Position numbers and translations under genes: made by a program. From the NCBI RefSeq assembly GCF_000287675.1, contig NZ_ALJL01000036.1, forward strand, positions 62,001-126,000: 64,000 nt of DNA, in the 5' to 3' direction. How positions within the stretch are numbered: position 1 is the first letter of the stretch; each line of letters opens with the position of its first letter. The DNA is from Lachnoanaerobaculum sp. ICM7. GTDB lineage: Bacteria > Bacillota > Clostridia > Lachnospirales > Lachnospiraceae. This document shows, piece after piece, positions 1 to 9,318 of this stretch. The notes under the pieces were generated by a model. It had not been told where the DNA came from. It did no database searches and saw only the letters and a program-made list of their open reading frames with translations.

Positions 1-842
1 TACCGAAATCCTTGAAGAATAAATATGATACCATTGAAAGCAATCCGGTAGAAGGAACTCTACTAACTGAAAAAGATAAGAAATTTATAAAAAAAATCAT
101 ATATAGATACCCATTTTCGTGGCAATTCATTTTGAAATGTCTTATTAAAATTGGAAGATATAGTTTTGCTATTGAAGAATATTCACCTAAGGCAATAGCA
201 GTCTGTGCGGAATATTCTTTTACATCTTCAGTATTGACAGCGTATTGTAAACAAAGAAACATAAAACACATAGATGTCATGCATGGGGAAAAAATGTACT
301 ATATGAGAGATTCATTTTTTAAATTTGATGAATGCTATATTTGGGATGAATATTATGGAAAAGTATTAACATCTATGAAGGCAGATAGAAATCAGTTTGT
401 TGTTGAAGTTCCTGCTTCATTGAAATTCGATGAGGAGTTGCCAAGAATACAGAAATATGATTATACATATTACCTGGGAGCAGAATCAGAAGATGTATTA
501 AAGAAAATAGCAAAAATATTGGAAAAGTTATACAAGAATGGAAAGAGAATTTCAATACGTCCGCATCCGAGATATTCTAACATGGAACTTGTTAAAAAAA
601 TATTTGCTTTTGCTAATGTAGAAGATACTAAAAAGATTTCGATAGAGCAATCTTTATTACAGTCAGGTGCTGCAATTTCGCTTTATTCAACGGTATTGAA
701 TCAGGCATTATACAATTCAATTCCAATAGTAATAGATAATATGAGCAATCCTGAAAATTTTGCTAAATTGAAAGAGCTAGGGTATGTATGTCTTTATAAA
801 GAATATGAACTTTTGTCTAATGTAATGAGGAAACAAATATGA
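1..842 (+). CDS. Capsule glycosyltransferase, candidate sialyl/polysialyltransferase, 5' end missing
   Basis: The reading frame is open to the left edge, so the gene starts outside the window. The first in-frame start-like codon, a TTG at 12, has no convincing ribosome binding site. What remains looks like the C-terminal part of a GT-B enzyme: a short HGE motif about 90 residues after that TTG, a RPHPR motif near residue 182, and a late segment (SLYSTVLNQALYNS) typical of the nucleotide-sugar-binding half. This pattern recalls bacterial sialyltransferase, polysialyltransferase and CDP-glycerol transferase families. It shares a transcription unit with neuDBAC, so transfer of a CMP-activated sialic acid is a reasonable but unproven role. 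It overlaps the next gene by 4 bases (ATGA), implying translational coupling. Glycosyltransferase class is fairly safe; the donor and acceptor are inference. Confidence 0.6.
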   Translation, partial: PKSLKNKYDTIESNPVEGTLLTEKDKKFIKKIIYRYPFSWQFILKCLIKIGRYSFAIEEYSPKAIAVCAEYSFTSSVLTAYCKQRNIKHIDVMHGEKMYYMRDSFFKFDECYIWDEYYGKVLTSMKADRNQFVVEVPASLKFDEELPRIQKYDYTYYLGAESEDVLKKIAKILEKLYKNGKRISIRPHPRYSNMELVKKIFAFANVEDTKKISIEQSLLQSGAAISLYSTVLNQALYNSIPIVIDNMSNPENFAKLKELGYVCLYKEYELLSNVMRKQI

Positions 843-1339
843 TAGGTAAATTAATAAAAAAGATACGAACATATTTTTTTACATGCATATGTAGAAAATC
901 TGCAAAAGAATATGGTAGCAATTTGCATATAAACTATTGGAGTAGGTTTACATCAAAGACTTTTATAGGTAATAATTGCCATTTCAACGGAATTAAAATT
1001 ACTGGAAAAGGAAAAGTTGTTATAGGCGATAATTTTCATTCAGGTGCGAATGTATTGATTCTTACTTCGAACCACAATTATGATACGGGAAAAAGTATCC
1101 CATATGATGATACGACGATTGATGGAGATGTATTTATCGAAGATAATGTGTGGTTAGGACAAAATGTTACCCTTTTGCAAGGAATAAGAATTGGAGAGGG
1201 AGCTATTATTCAAGCGGGAAGTGTCGTTGTGTCAGATATAGCTTCGTGTTCAATTGCGGGAGGCCATCCGGCGAAGGTGTTTAAAATGCGAGATGAGCAA
1301 CACTATTATAATTTAAAAGCGGAGAACAAGTTTTTTTAG
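839..1339 (+). CDS. Hexapeptide-repeat (left-handed beta-helix) acyltransferase
   Basis: A 166-residue protein of the WbbJ/LacA-like acetyltransferase group. Irregular hexapeptide repeats run from about residue 40 to 140 (IGNN, IGDN, IEDNVWLG, IGEGAIIQAGSVV), and the SNHNYD segment supplies the likely catalytic histidine. The C-terminal HPAKV motif is usual for the family. It probably O- or N-acetylates a sugar of the repeat unit, using acetyl-CoA in the cytoplasm. It is coupled to the preceding glycosyltransferase by an ATGA overlap and followed 12 bases later by a GT4 gene. The exact acceptor cannot be read from the sequence. Confidence 0.85.
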   Translation: MIGKLIKKIRTYFFTCICRKSAKEYGSNLHINYWSRFTSKTFIGNNCHFNGIKITGKGKVVIGDNFHSGANVLILTSNHNYDTGKSIPYDDTTIDGDVFIEDNVWLGQNVTLLQGIRIGEGAIIQAGSVVVSDIASCSIAGGHPAKVFKMRDEQHYYNLKAENKFF

Positions 1340-1351
1340 GAGACGATATAA

Positions 1352-2674
1352 ATGAAGGTAATGATTATTGCTCCGTATATATATGACCCTGATATGCCTG
1401 AATTTACAGGGAATAAGACTGGCTTTGGAATAATGGTTCATAATATAGTAAAGACAGTGGGAGAATATGAGGAAGTTGTTTTACTAACCAGAGCTATTAC
1501 AAGTGGTGGTAATAATAGTGAGAAAAGCTATAAGGTACTTTCACATACTTGGAAACAGATTTTTTTTAATACAAGATTAAATGATTGGTTACGTGGTGCA
1601 AGGACATTTGCTCTTAATAGTAGAACTTTAAAAGATAGAATTAGATGCGTTTTTTATGAATTAGATGGAGGATATTTCAAAAGGTTGATTCGTAAAGAAC
1701 AACCAGATATAGTACATATACACGGCATAGGAACGATCACACAAAGTTATATTAGAATATGTGAAGAAATGAAGATAAAATATGCGGTTACTTTACATGG
1801 GCTTATAGGGTTAAATGCTTCGATTTCAGCATCAGAATGTGAAAAACAGATAGAACGCGATTTTTTGGTGAACGCAGCTATTAAGAATGTTCCAGTTAGT
1901 GTAATCAGTAGCGGTATGAAAACAAGAATAGAAAAATATTACTTAAAAAGCAAGGCAACTAATATAAATGTTATCACAAATGGAACTGCTAAAAGTAGAA
2001 TAAATCGTATGTCAACGATTTATAAAAAGGGACATTTAGATGAACAAGAATATTTGGAAAAATATTGTACTTGCCTAAGTGTTGATAATAGCTATCCCAA
2101 ATTAGAAGATACTTTTAATTATTTGGAATATAGTAAAAATAACGGAAAACGGATTCTTTATTATGTTGGAAATATAACAAAGAATAAAAATCAAATACAA
2201 GCCGTAGAAATGTTTAGAAATAATAAGGAGTTTCAAAATAGTATATTGGTATTATGGGGAAGTGAAGTAGATGGAGGGGAAGTTCGAAAAAAGATTATTG
2301 AATATAAATTAGAAAGACGTATTATTTTAGGCGGATTTAATAACAAGATGAATTATTTTTGGAAAATGTGCGATCTTAATTTGTTTTTTAGCATGAATGA
2401 TGGATTTGGGTTGCCGATTATAGAAGGATATATGCATGGTATACCATGTGTAATGTTTGAAGATTTGGATGCAACAGTAGACTTATTTTATCCAGAAGCA
2501 ATGATAAAAGTGAAAGATAGAAATGTGGATGCAATAACAAATGCTGTAAAAGTTGCTTTAAACAAGAGCTGGAATCAAGAGGAGATTGTTAAAATAGGAA
2601 CTTTATTTTCTATTGAAACAATGGCAAAAACTTATATTAAATGGTATGAAAATATCATAAAACAGCAAGTGTAA
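1352..2674 (+). CDS. Glycosyltransferase family 4
   Basis: A 440-residue GT-B glycosyltransferase. The N-terminal half has the Rossmann-like acceptor domain (MKVMIIAPYIY, then PDIVHIHGIG and YAVTLHGLIG). The C-terminal half has YYVGNITKNKNQ and the sugar-nucleotide-binding stretch with FFSMNDGFGLPIIEGYMHG, where the E of GLPIIEG is the expected second glutamate of the EX7E motif. It should add one hexose or related sugar to the lipid-linked repeat unit at the inner membrane face. It starts 12 bases after the acyltransferase behind an AGGAGA ribosome binding site. Donor and linkage are unknown. Confidence 0.85.
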   Translation: MKVMIIAPYIYDPDMPEFTGNKTGFGIMVHNIVKTVGEYEEVVLLTRAITSGGNNSEKSYKVLSHTWKQIFFNTRLNDWLRGARTFALNSRTLKDRIRCVFYELDGGYFKRLIRKEQPDIVHIHGIGTITQSYIRICEEMKIKYAVTLHGLIGLNASISASECEKQIERDFLVNAAIKNVPVSVISSGMKTRIEKYYLKSKATNINVITNGTAKSRINRMSTIYKKGHLDEQEYLEKYCTCLSVDNSYPKLEDTFNYLEYSKNNGKRILYYVGNITKNKNQIQAVEMFRNNKEFQNSILVLWGSEVDGGEVRKKIIEYKLERRIILGGFNNKMNYFWKMCDLNLFFSMNDGFGLPIIEGYMHGIPCVMFEDLDATVDLFYPEAMIKVKDRNVDAITNAVKVALNKSWNQEEIVKIGTLFSIETMAKTYIKWYENIIKQQV

Positions 2675-2703
2675 TGAAAGAATTGTCAATGTGAGGAAAA
2701 ATA

Positions 2704-3927
2704 ATGAATGAAAAAATAGATACTAAACAAAATGAAAAAATTGGTTTGATGGAAATTTTTATTCCGTTATTTTGTCTGATCAATCAGTATGAAATATTGG
2801 GAGTCCATGTAGGACTAATATGCGTTATAGTGGTTGTTGGCCTTAATTTAATAAAATATAGACAGTTTTATGTATATAAACCTTTGTTCATTTTTTTCTT
2901 ATTTATGTTATTGCATGATATACTAAGAACATTTATTACAGGATTCAATATGGGACTTTGGGTGGAAAGATTATTCTACTTATTATTATTATCATGTGTG
3001 CATAATAGAATTGATGATGAAAATTTATACAAGGTTTGGAAATGTATTGGGATAGTTGTAATGGCAGGACTTTTTTTTCAGTCATTTCAAGTGTATATAT
3101 TAGGACAATCAGTATCTACAATAAATATATTACCATTTCTTCAGTCAGACAGTAAAAATTATTTGCTGAAATATGATAGACCACATTCATTTTTCTTAGA
3201 ACCAGCAGCATATTGTACTTGGATACTGCCGTTATTATGTATGTGCATGAAAAGAAAAAAGAATGTGTGGATGATTTTTATCTCGATAAGTATTTTATTA
3301 TCAACATCTTCGACTGGAATATTAATGACTGGAGTGATATGGCTATTTTATGCATTTGCAAGTGCTCGAAAAGAAGGAAAGTATGCTAATTCTTTGATGA
3401 TTGTAGGAATTTTAATCATTGGAATAGGTGCACTATCAAATTTAAGTGTTTTTGCAATTGCGCTGAATAAATTAACGAATATTTCAATTGCAGATACATC
3501 TAATTCAGTACGTCTTATTTTGGGATTTCAATTATTTTTGGCAGCACCGTTTATATATAAAATTTTAGGAATTCCGTATATGAATGTAGAAAACTATATG
3601 CGTTCTGGAGAAGTTGCACTAAGTAAATATAGATTAAATCTTAATATTTCATATTTAGGGTTTGTAAATTCTATTGGAAATTGTATGTTAGTGTACGGTA
3701 TATTCGGTCTATTTTTATATTTGAAACTTTTCTGGAATATATGGAAAGAATCTGATTTATATAGTAAATGTTATGTTTTGACATGTTTGATTTCGATATT
3801 CGGACAATCAGTATTTTGGAATAGTCTTTTTGTGACTCAGTTTGCGGTTATGCTTTGCTTTGTGAATGGAACATCGTTCGTAAAAGTGACATTAGGACAG
3901 GGAGCAATGAAAAACTCATATGAATAA
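2704..3927 (+). CDS. Wzy-like polysaccharide polymerase (multi-pass membrane protein)
   Basis: A 407-residue, strongly hydrophobic protein with roughly ten predicted membrane segments starting near residue 15, and a longer external loop around residues 260-310. There is no strong catalytic motif, as usual for O-antigen/capsule polymerases. The assignment rests on topology, length and position directly before the flippase, which its end overlaps by 8 bases. It would link flipped repeat units outside the membrane. A membrane ligase of the same fold is the main alternative. Confidence 0.75.
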   Translation: MNEKIDTKQNEKIGLMEIFIPLFCLINQYEILGVHVGLICVIVVVGLNLIKYRQFYVYKPLFIFFLFMLLHDILRTFITGFNMGLWVERLFYLLLLSCVHNRIDDENLYKVWKCIGIVVMAGLFFQSFQVYILGQSVSTINILPFLQSDSKNYLLKYDRPHSFFLEPAAYCTWILPLLCMCMKRKKNVWMIFISISILLSTSSTGILMTGVIWLFYAFASARKEGKYANSLMIVGILIIGIGALSNLSVFAIALNKLTNISIADTSNSVRLILGFQLFLAAPFIYKILGIPYMNVENYMRSGEVALSKYRLNLNISYLGFVNSIGNCMLVYGIFGLFLYLKLFWNIWKESDLYSKCYVLTCLISIFGQSVFWNSLFVTQFAVMLCFVNGTSFVKVTLGQGAMKNSYE

Positions 3928-5344
3928 GAAATATAAATATTTATCAAAAAATTTTATTTTATTTGGAATAAGTAGCTTTGGACCTAAAATAATAGCGTTT
4001 CTTATGGTGCCACTATATACAAACTGCTTATCCACCTCAGATTATGGTATAGGTGATATTGTAAGTACATCAGCTAGTTTAGTGCTTCCAATAGTCGTAC
4101 TTTGTATTGAAAGTGCAATATTAAGATTTTGCTTTGATAAAAAATATGATTCAGATGAGGTTATATCAAGTGGACTGTTTGTGTGCTTAAAGGGAATGCT
4201 AATATGTGCTATCATTACTATACTTGTAGCAATATTTCCGGCCTTTCATATAAATACATCTTATCTAGTTGCCTTTTATTTAATGGTTTTATCAACTAGC
4301 TTGTATAATGTCTTGACTAATTATGCAAGGGGAGTTGATAAGGTGCAATATATGGTCGAGATGAGCTTAATTACTACTATTGCATCTTGTTTTTTGAATG
4401 TTATCCTATTAGTAGTGCTTCAGTACGGATTAAATGGATATTTAATAGCAAATTATTTGGGAACTTTTATGGCTGTGGTATGGGGAGCTTTTAGACTGAA
4501 AATCCATAGACATATTCGCATAAAAAAAATAAAAAAAGAGACGATTAGGGAATTACAAAAATTTGGATTCCCACTAATATTCAATAAAATTGGATGGTGG
4601 ATTAATAGTTCTTCTGATCGATATATTGTAACGTGGATATTAGGTGCAACAGCGAATGGAATATATACAGTTTCATATAAAATTCCAACTATGTTAACTG
4701 CATGTAGTGATATTTTTACTCAAGCATGGCAGTTGTCAGCTATAAAAGATTTTGACCCAGAAGATAAAGATCATTTTGTGGCTGATATGTATGAACTTTA
4801 TAATGGTTTTTTGGTTTTATGTTGTTCTGCCTTAATTATATTGACTATTCCATTTGCACATGTACTGTATGCGAAGAATTTCTTTGTTGCATGGAAGTAT
4901 GTTCCACCATTAATGATTTCTTTTGTGTTTGGTGGTTTGGCAGGATTTTTGGGAAGTATTTTTACAGCAGTAAAAGATACTAAAATATTCTCGTATTCTA
5001 CTATGATAGGAGCGGTCGTAAATACAGTATTAAATTTTGTGTTAGTTTATTATATAGGAATAATGGGAGCTGCAATTGCAACTTTAGTGTCAAATATTAT
5101 TATCTGGTTGGTTAGATTGCAAAGAAGTAAGAGGTACATAAGTATACATGTAAATTTTGCTAAACATATAGTAATGTATGTAATGCTGGTTGTACAATTT
5201 ATAATTTGTCTATATGGATTTGACACAACACCTGTGATTATGCAATGCATTATTTTTATTTTATTAATGCTAACTAATAGAAAATTAATAATCAGTTTAT
5301 TAAAAAAAGGAAGAATAATATTGGCAAAATATCTACGCCATTAG
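3920..5344 (+). CDS. Wzx-like oligosaccharide flippase
   Basis: A 474-residue member of the polysaccharide-transport branch of the MOP/MATE exporters, with about 12-14 membrane segments across its whole length. The N-terminus (FGISSFGPKIIAFLMVPLYTN, followed by LSTSDYGIGD) is typical of Wzx proteins. It should flip the undecaprenyl-linked repeat unit across the membrane. It overlaps the polymerase gene by 8 bases, and the next gene follows after 12, so polymerase and flippase are co-translated. Confidence in family is high; the substrate is inferred from the locus. Confidence 0.9.
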   Translation: MNKKYKYLSKNFILFGISSFGPKIIAFLMVPLYTNCLSTSDYGIGDIVSTSASLVLPIVVLCIESAILRFCFDKKYDSDEVISSGLFVCLKGMLICAIITILVAIFPAFHINTSYLVAFYLMVLSTSLYNVLTNYARGVDKVQYMVEMSLITTIASCFLNVILLVVLQYGLNGYLIANYLGTFMAVVWGAFRLKIHRHIRIKKIKKETIRELQKFGFPLIFNKIGWWINSSSDRYIVTWILGATANGIYTVSYKIPTMLTACSDIFTQAWQLSAIKDFDPEDKDHFVADMYELYNGFLVLCCSALIILTIPFAHVLYAKNFFVAWKYVPPLMISFVFGGLAGFLGSIFTAVKDTKIFSYSTMIGAVVNTVLNFVLVYYIGIMGAAIATLVSNIIIWLVRLQRSKRYISIHVNFAKHIVMYVMLVVQFIICLYGFDTTPVIMQCIIFILLMLTNRKLIISLLKKGRIILAKYLRH

Positions 5345-5356
5345 GAGAAACAAAAT

Positions 5357-6523
5357 ATGAATACAATAGGAATAATTACATATCACCATTATTATAATTA
5401 TGGTACTATGCTGCAAGCATTAGCATTGCAGAGAAAAATAGAGCGGTTGGGATATAAGGCAGAATTAATTGACTTCAAACAGGATAATTCTCTTTCAAAA
5501 TATGAAATGCTTAAACTGAGAATAAAAAGACTTCCAATTTATATCAAAGAGAAGAAAAAATATCGGATATTGGCAGAAGCAAGGGAAAATATAAAATACA
5601 AAGAAGAATTATTTGAGCAATTTTATAAAAAATATGTGAAAGTTGGAAATGTACAATATACTAATACACAACAATTAATAGAGAATCCACCTCATTATGA
5701 TGGATATGTAGTTGGAAGTGATCAGACATGGAATCCATATGTGGCAAATGCACCGGAAGCGTTTTTTTTGCCGTTTGTCGATAATGATATGAAAAAAGGT
5801 AGCTACGGGCCTAGTTTAGCTGTGAAATCTTTATCTAAAGATAAAGAAAAGGAATATAAAGAAAAATTGTCTGGATTTTCATTTTTATCATGTAGGGAAA
5901 AAGATGGAGCAGATTTATTGAAGCAAATTACAAAAAAAGAAGTTAAATCTGTGTTAGATCCGACGATGCTTTTGTCAGCCGAAGATTGGAGCGAATATTG
6001 TAAGGATAAGGTTTCAAGCGAACCGTATATATTAGTTTATTTTTTAGGAGAAAAATTAGAACATAGAAAAATTGTTGATGAAATTCAAAAATTGACAAAT
6101 TGGAAAGTGATTAGCCTTCCTGCCACATACTTAGAGATGGAAAATGGTAATTATGAAAAAGTATGGGGAGGACCACAAGAATTCTTATCATTGATAAAGA
6201 ATGCTTCTTTAATCTGTACGGATTCGTTTCATGGAACAATGTTTTCAATAAATTTTTTAAAAAACTTTTTTACTTTTTGTAAAAATAATGATTCAGAAGA
6301 AACATCTGAGAATTCCAGGCTATATAGTGCATTAAACATGTTCGGATTATCTAATAGAATAATACGGAATGCGGAAAAGATAAATATAGAGGATATTTCA
6401 ATAGACTATGACAAAGTTGTTCCAATTTTGAAAGAACAGAGAAAAGCTTCTAATGAATACTTAGAAAATATGTTATATGAAATAACGAAAGAGGATAAAA
6501 ATGAAAGTAGCTATTCGAGATGA
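5357..6523 (+). CDS. Polysaccharide pyruvyl transferase family protein
   Basis: A 388-residue protein of the CsaB/WcaK-like family. Visible landmarks are the N-terminal GIITYHHYYNYGTMLQALAL, the central VVGSDQTWNP, and the C-terminal SLICTDSFHGTMFSINF, in which the SFHG motif is conserved in the family. Such enzymes transfer a pyruvyl group from phosphoenolpyruvate to a sugar, adding negative charge to the polymer. Members that sit beside FrhB-like iron-sulfur proteins, as here (two genes downstream), are common in polysaccharide loci, but their chemistry is less well understood. The end overlaps the next gene by 23 bases. Confidence 0.85.
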   Translation: MNTIGIITYHHYYNYGTMLQALALQRKIERLGYKAELIDFKQDNSLSKYEMLKLRIKRLPIYIKEKKKYRILAEARENIKYKEELFEQFYKKYVKVGNVQYTNTQQLIENPPHYDGYVVGSDQTWNPYVANAPEAFFLPFVDNDMKKGSYGPSLAVKSLSKDKEKEYKEKLSGFSFLSCREKDGADLLKQITKKEVKSVLDPTMLLSAEDWSEYCKDKVSSEPYILVYFLGEKLEHRKIVDEIQKLTNWKVISLPATYLEMENGNYEKVWGGPQEFLSLIKNASLICTDSFHGTMFSINFLKNFFTFCKNNDSEETSENSRLYSALNMFGLSNRIIRNAEKINIEDISIDYDKVVPILKEQRKASNEYLENMLYEITKEDKNESSYSR

Positions 6524-7301
6524 TGATACATCATATTTTACAAAACCTGAGGACTTACAAAAAGCTTATGACTTTTTAAGAAAAGAAGATTGCGTATCTT
6601 TATCAATTGTACCATTTGCAGTGCCAGTTCATAGAGATGATGTATTTCCATATGGTAAAGATATTAAATTCGGATATTATGATATTGCCGATAATGTTGA
6701 ACTGCTAGAATATTTAAAAGAAAAAAAGAAACAAGGAAAATATGATCTACTGTTACATGGATATTCGCATGAATATAAATGGGATGATAATAAGTGGATT
6801 GCTGAAATGAAATGGAAAAGTCTAGATCAATTAAACAAAGAATTACCAAATGGAAAAATTCATTTAGAAAAATTATTGAGGACAAGTATATCTGTATTTG
6901 TTGCACCTAACAACAGTATTGATGAAAAGGCTATTTCTGTAATTGAAGAACTTAAAATGGATTATTCAGGTATTATAGGTGTCCGAGATAGAAAAATTAA
7001 TTTAAAGTATGTAGTTAATTTTTCTAAAAGATGGGGATTTAGATTAATTAAAAAAATACAGTATCCAGGCATTATGAATTATGGAAAGCATAGAGAATTA
7101 AATGCTTATACCATTGATGATTATGAACGATTGATTTACGAATACAAAATTTGTAAAAAAAAGAAAGTTCCATTTGTTATTTATACACATTATTGGCAAC
7201 TAAATACGGATGAGAAAGCAAAAAAACTATTAGAAAAAATATACAATTATGTAGTTGAAGATGGTGCTGAAATAGTTCCATTAAGTAGGTGTTTTAAATA
7301 A
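6501..7301 (+). CDS. Polysaccharide deacetylase-like protein (DUF2334-like)
   Basis: A 266-residue protein starting MKVAIRDDDTSYF. The early DDD cluster matches the metal-binding aspartates of the carbohydrate-esterase/DUF2334 fold, and LLLHGYSHEY near residue 87 supplies the His-x-x-x-His pair expected for metal binding. A second histidine-containing stretch (YTHYW) lies near residue 232. It has no signal peptide, so it probably acts in the cytoplasm on a lipid-linked or nucleotide-linked sugar, removing an acetyl group. The start overlaps the pyruvyl-transferase gene by 23 bases. Substrate unknown. Confidence 0.7.
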   Translation: MKVAIRDDDTSYFTKPEDLQKAYDFLRKEDCVSLSIVPFAVPVHRDDVFPYGKDIKFGYYDIADNVELLEYLKEKKKQGKYDLLLHGYSHEYKWDDNKWIAEMKWKSLDQLNKELPNGKIHLEKLLRTSISVFVAPNNSIDEKAISVIEELKMDYSGIIGVRDRKINLKYVVNFSKRWGFRLIKKIQYPGIMNYGKHRELNAYTIDDYERLIYEYKICKKKKVPFVIYTHYWQLNTDEKAKKLLEKIYNYVVEDGAEIVPLSRCFK

Positions 7302-7302
7302 T

Positions 7303-8433
7303 ATGATCAATTTTGAATTTACAGAAAAATGTTACGCTTGTTCAGCTTGTGCGCAGGTTTGTCCAGTAAAAGCAATTTCATATGATGAGGAATTGCATCC
7401 GGTGGTTGACTTACAAAAATGCATCAAATGCGATGGATGTGAGCGGATATGCATAGAATTAAATAGACCAGAAAAGAAAAATGATATGAACTGTGTTGCT
7501 TCATATGTAGCAAAGAATAAAGACGAGGAAATCAGAAAAATGAGTTCTTCTGGTGGTGTTTTTTTTCAAATAGCGGAAAGCATCTTAGAAATAGGGGGAT
7601 ATGTGAGCGGTTGTATATATGACGATAGTTTTATGCCTAAACATGTTATTTCTAATGATATAGAAGTCTGCAAAAAAATGATGGGTTCAAAATATGTTCA
7701 AAGTGATTTGGGTAAGTGCATTACAAATATGAAACGTCTTGTGAAAGAGGGAAAGATAGTACTTTTTACAGGTGTACCTTGCCAGATTGCGGCTGTAAAA
7801 CGTTGTATTCAAAATAGCAATTTAATTACTTTAGCTGTTGTATGTCATGGCTCTATTGAACGAAGAATATGGCAAAAATATATAAATGAAGAAATAGAAA
7901 TGAGCAAAAGCCCTATTATTAAAGTGTCTATGCGAGATAAAACCAAGGGTTATCTAAATTACGGATTAAAATTTCAATTTAAAGATGGAACAGAACATGT
8001 AACATATAGAAAACAGGATGGTTATTTCCTGAAGTGTTTTACGGATGGCTTATTTGAAAGACAAAGGTGCTTGAATTGTGTATATAAAGGCGGGAATATT
8101 AAAAGTGATTTATTGCTAGGAGATGCTTGGGGAATAGAAAAGATGTTTCCTGAATTTGTTGATGAACTTGGCAGTTCTTCTGTATTAATATTGACACAAC
8201 AAGGAAAAGAAATTTTTGATAAGATAGCGAAATCTTTTGAAATAAAAAAAATTGATAGCGAGATAATAATAAGAAATAATCCGAGAATTATGCTACCGTC
8301 TACAAAAAATGTTTCTCAAGACAAATTTAAACGTAAACTCAATAAATCAACGACAAATATTCATGTTTTATCAGAAAAATATGCAAAACCAACGATTTTA
8401 AATCGTATAAAATGGAAAATCACGAAGGAGTAA
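7303..8433 (+). CDS. FrhB-like iron-sulfur oxidoreductase (coenzyme F420 hydrogenase beta-subunit family)
   Basis: A 376-residue protein. The first 60 residues hold two [4Fe-4S] ferredoxin motifs (CYACSACAQVCP and CIKCDGCERIC). A FrhB/FdhB-like domain follows, with MSSSGGVF, FTGVPCQIAAVKR, VCHG and LLGDAWG. The family is named after F420-dependent enzymes, but in bacterial polysaccharide loci it is found together with pyruvyl-transferase-family proteins and may reduce or otherwise modify a sugar using a flavin. It begins 1 base after the deacetylase-like gene and ends 4 bases before the next. Family membership is clear; the reaction is not. Confidence 0.85.
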   Translation: MINFEFTEKCYACSACAQVCPVKAISYDEELHPVVDLQKCIKCDGCERICIELNRPEKKNDMNCVASYVAKNKDEEIRKMSSSGGVFFQIAESILEIGGYVSGCIYDDSFMPKHVISNDIEVCKKMMGSKYVQSDLGKCITNMKRLVKEGKIVLFTGVPCQIAAVKRCIQNSNLITLAVVCHGSIERRIWQKYINEEIEMSKSPIIKVSMRDKTKGYLNYGLKFQFKDGTEHVTYRKQDGYFLKCFTDGLFERQRCLNCVYKGGNIKSDLLLGDAWGIEKMFPEFVDELGSSSVLILTQQGKEIFDKIAKSFEIKKIDSEIIIRNNPRIMLPSTKNVSQDKFKRKLNKSTTNIHVLSEKYAKPTILNRIKWKITKE

Positions 8434-8437
8434 TTGA

Positions 8438-9298
8438 ATGCTTAATATTAAAAAGATATTGATCGATTTCTATGATAAAAGAACAGCTAAAAAGTGTTCG
8501 GCTTCTATTGGAGATATAATGAATTTACGGGGAAAGAACATTGAACATAATCAATTTTTAGCAACTACAAGATATTTGGATATAAAAGATTATATAGAGA
8601 ATAATAAACAATCGTTTATATGGCAAAATACAGTTAGCAGGGCTGCATACGGAAATAAACATCGGGAAAAGGACGGAAATGAGGCTTTTTCTAGATTAAT
8701 AGCTTCATATCAGACAAAGGGGTATGATTCAAATTCATTTTTTGTCGTAGATGAAAACATAAAGCTCCTTGATGGAAATCATAGAATGGGAATGAATATA
8801 TATACAAATAATCATAAAATAAACATACAAGTCTTAAAACGAAATGGTAAAAATCCAGATAATTTAGATTGGTATTTGAAAAATAAAATTGCGACAGAGT
8901 TTTTACATAAAGTGTATAATACATATTTACAAATACAAGAATGGCTTGTTGAAACTGGTGATACCTTTTGCTGTATTGTGCCAGAAAATAAAGATATACC
9001 AGAACTGGATATGATGGTAAATGTAAAAAGAACACATAAATATACGATGAATCAAACATTGTGTTCAAATGTGGGGGGGTATAAGTTTTTAGAGTCAGGA
9101 AAATATGTTCAGTTTACTTTGGATAACCCGAAATACACAATTGAAAACTCTGTGCTTGTATCAAAAAGAATAAAAGAAATAGAACTTATTTTAGAAGAAA
9201 GATATGGTAAAGAATTTGTTTCACAAATTTATTTTTCACAATCATGCATGGAGGCTATGGAAGTTTTCGATAAAATAAAGATATATTTTTTAAAATAA
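8438..9298 (+). CDS. Unknown capsule-locus protein with a ParB/sulfiredoxin-like DGNHR motif
   Basis: I do not recognise this 286-residue protein as a named family. Around residue 110 it has FFVVDENIKLLDGNHRMGMN, which closely resembles the core of the ParB/sulfiredoxin fold (a hydrophobic strand, then DGxHR and a helix). That fold binds nucleotides and includes CTPases and small-molecule kinases. The remaining 170 residues are mixed alpha/beta with no membrane segment. It lies 4 bases after the FrhB-like gene and 20 bases before neuD, so it is expected to be co-transcribed. A role in making or regulating the polymer is inferred from position only. Confidence 0.6.
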   Translation: MLNIKKILIDFYDKRTAKKCSASIGDIMNLRGKNIEHNQFLATTRYLDIKDYIENNKQSFIWQNTVSRAAYGNKHREKDGNEAFSRLIASYQTKGYDSNSFFVVDENIKLLDGNHRMGMNIYTNNHKINIQVLKRNGKNPDNLDWYLKNKIATEFLHKVYNTYLQIQEWLVETGDTFCCIVPENKDIPELDMMVNVKRTHKYTMNQTLCSNVGGYKFLESGKYVQFTLDNPKYTIENSVLVSKRIKEIELILEERYGKEFVSQIYFSQSCMEAMEVFDKIKIYFLK

Positions 9299-9318
9299 GA
9301 AAAGAGTGGCTTAATTAG

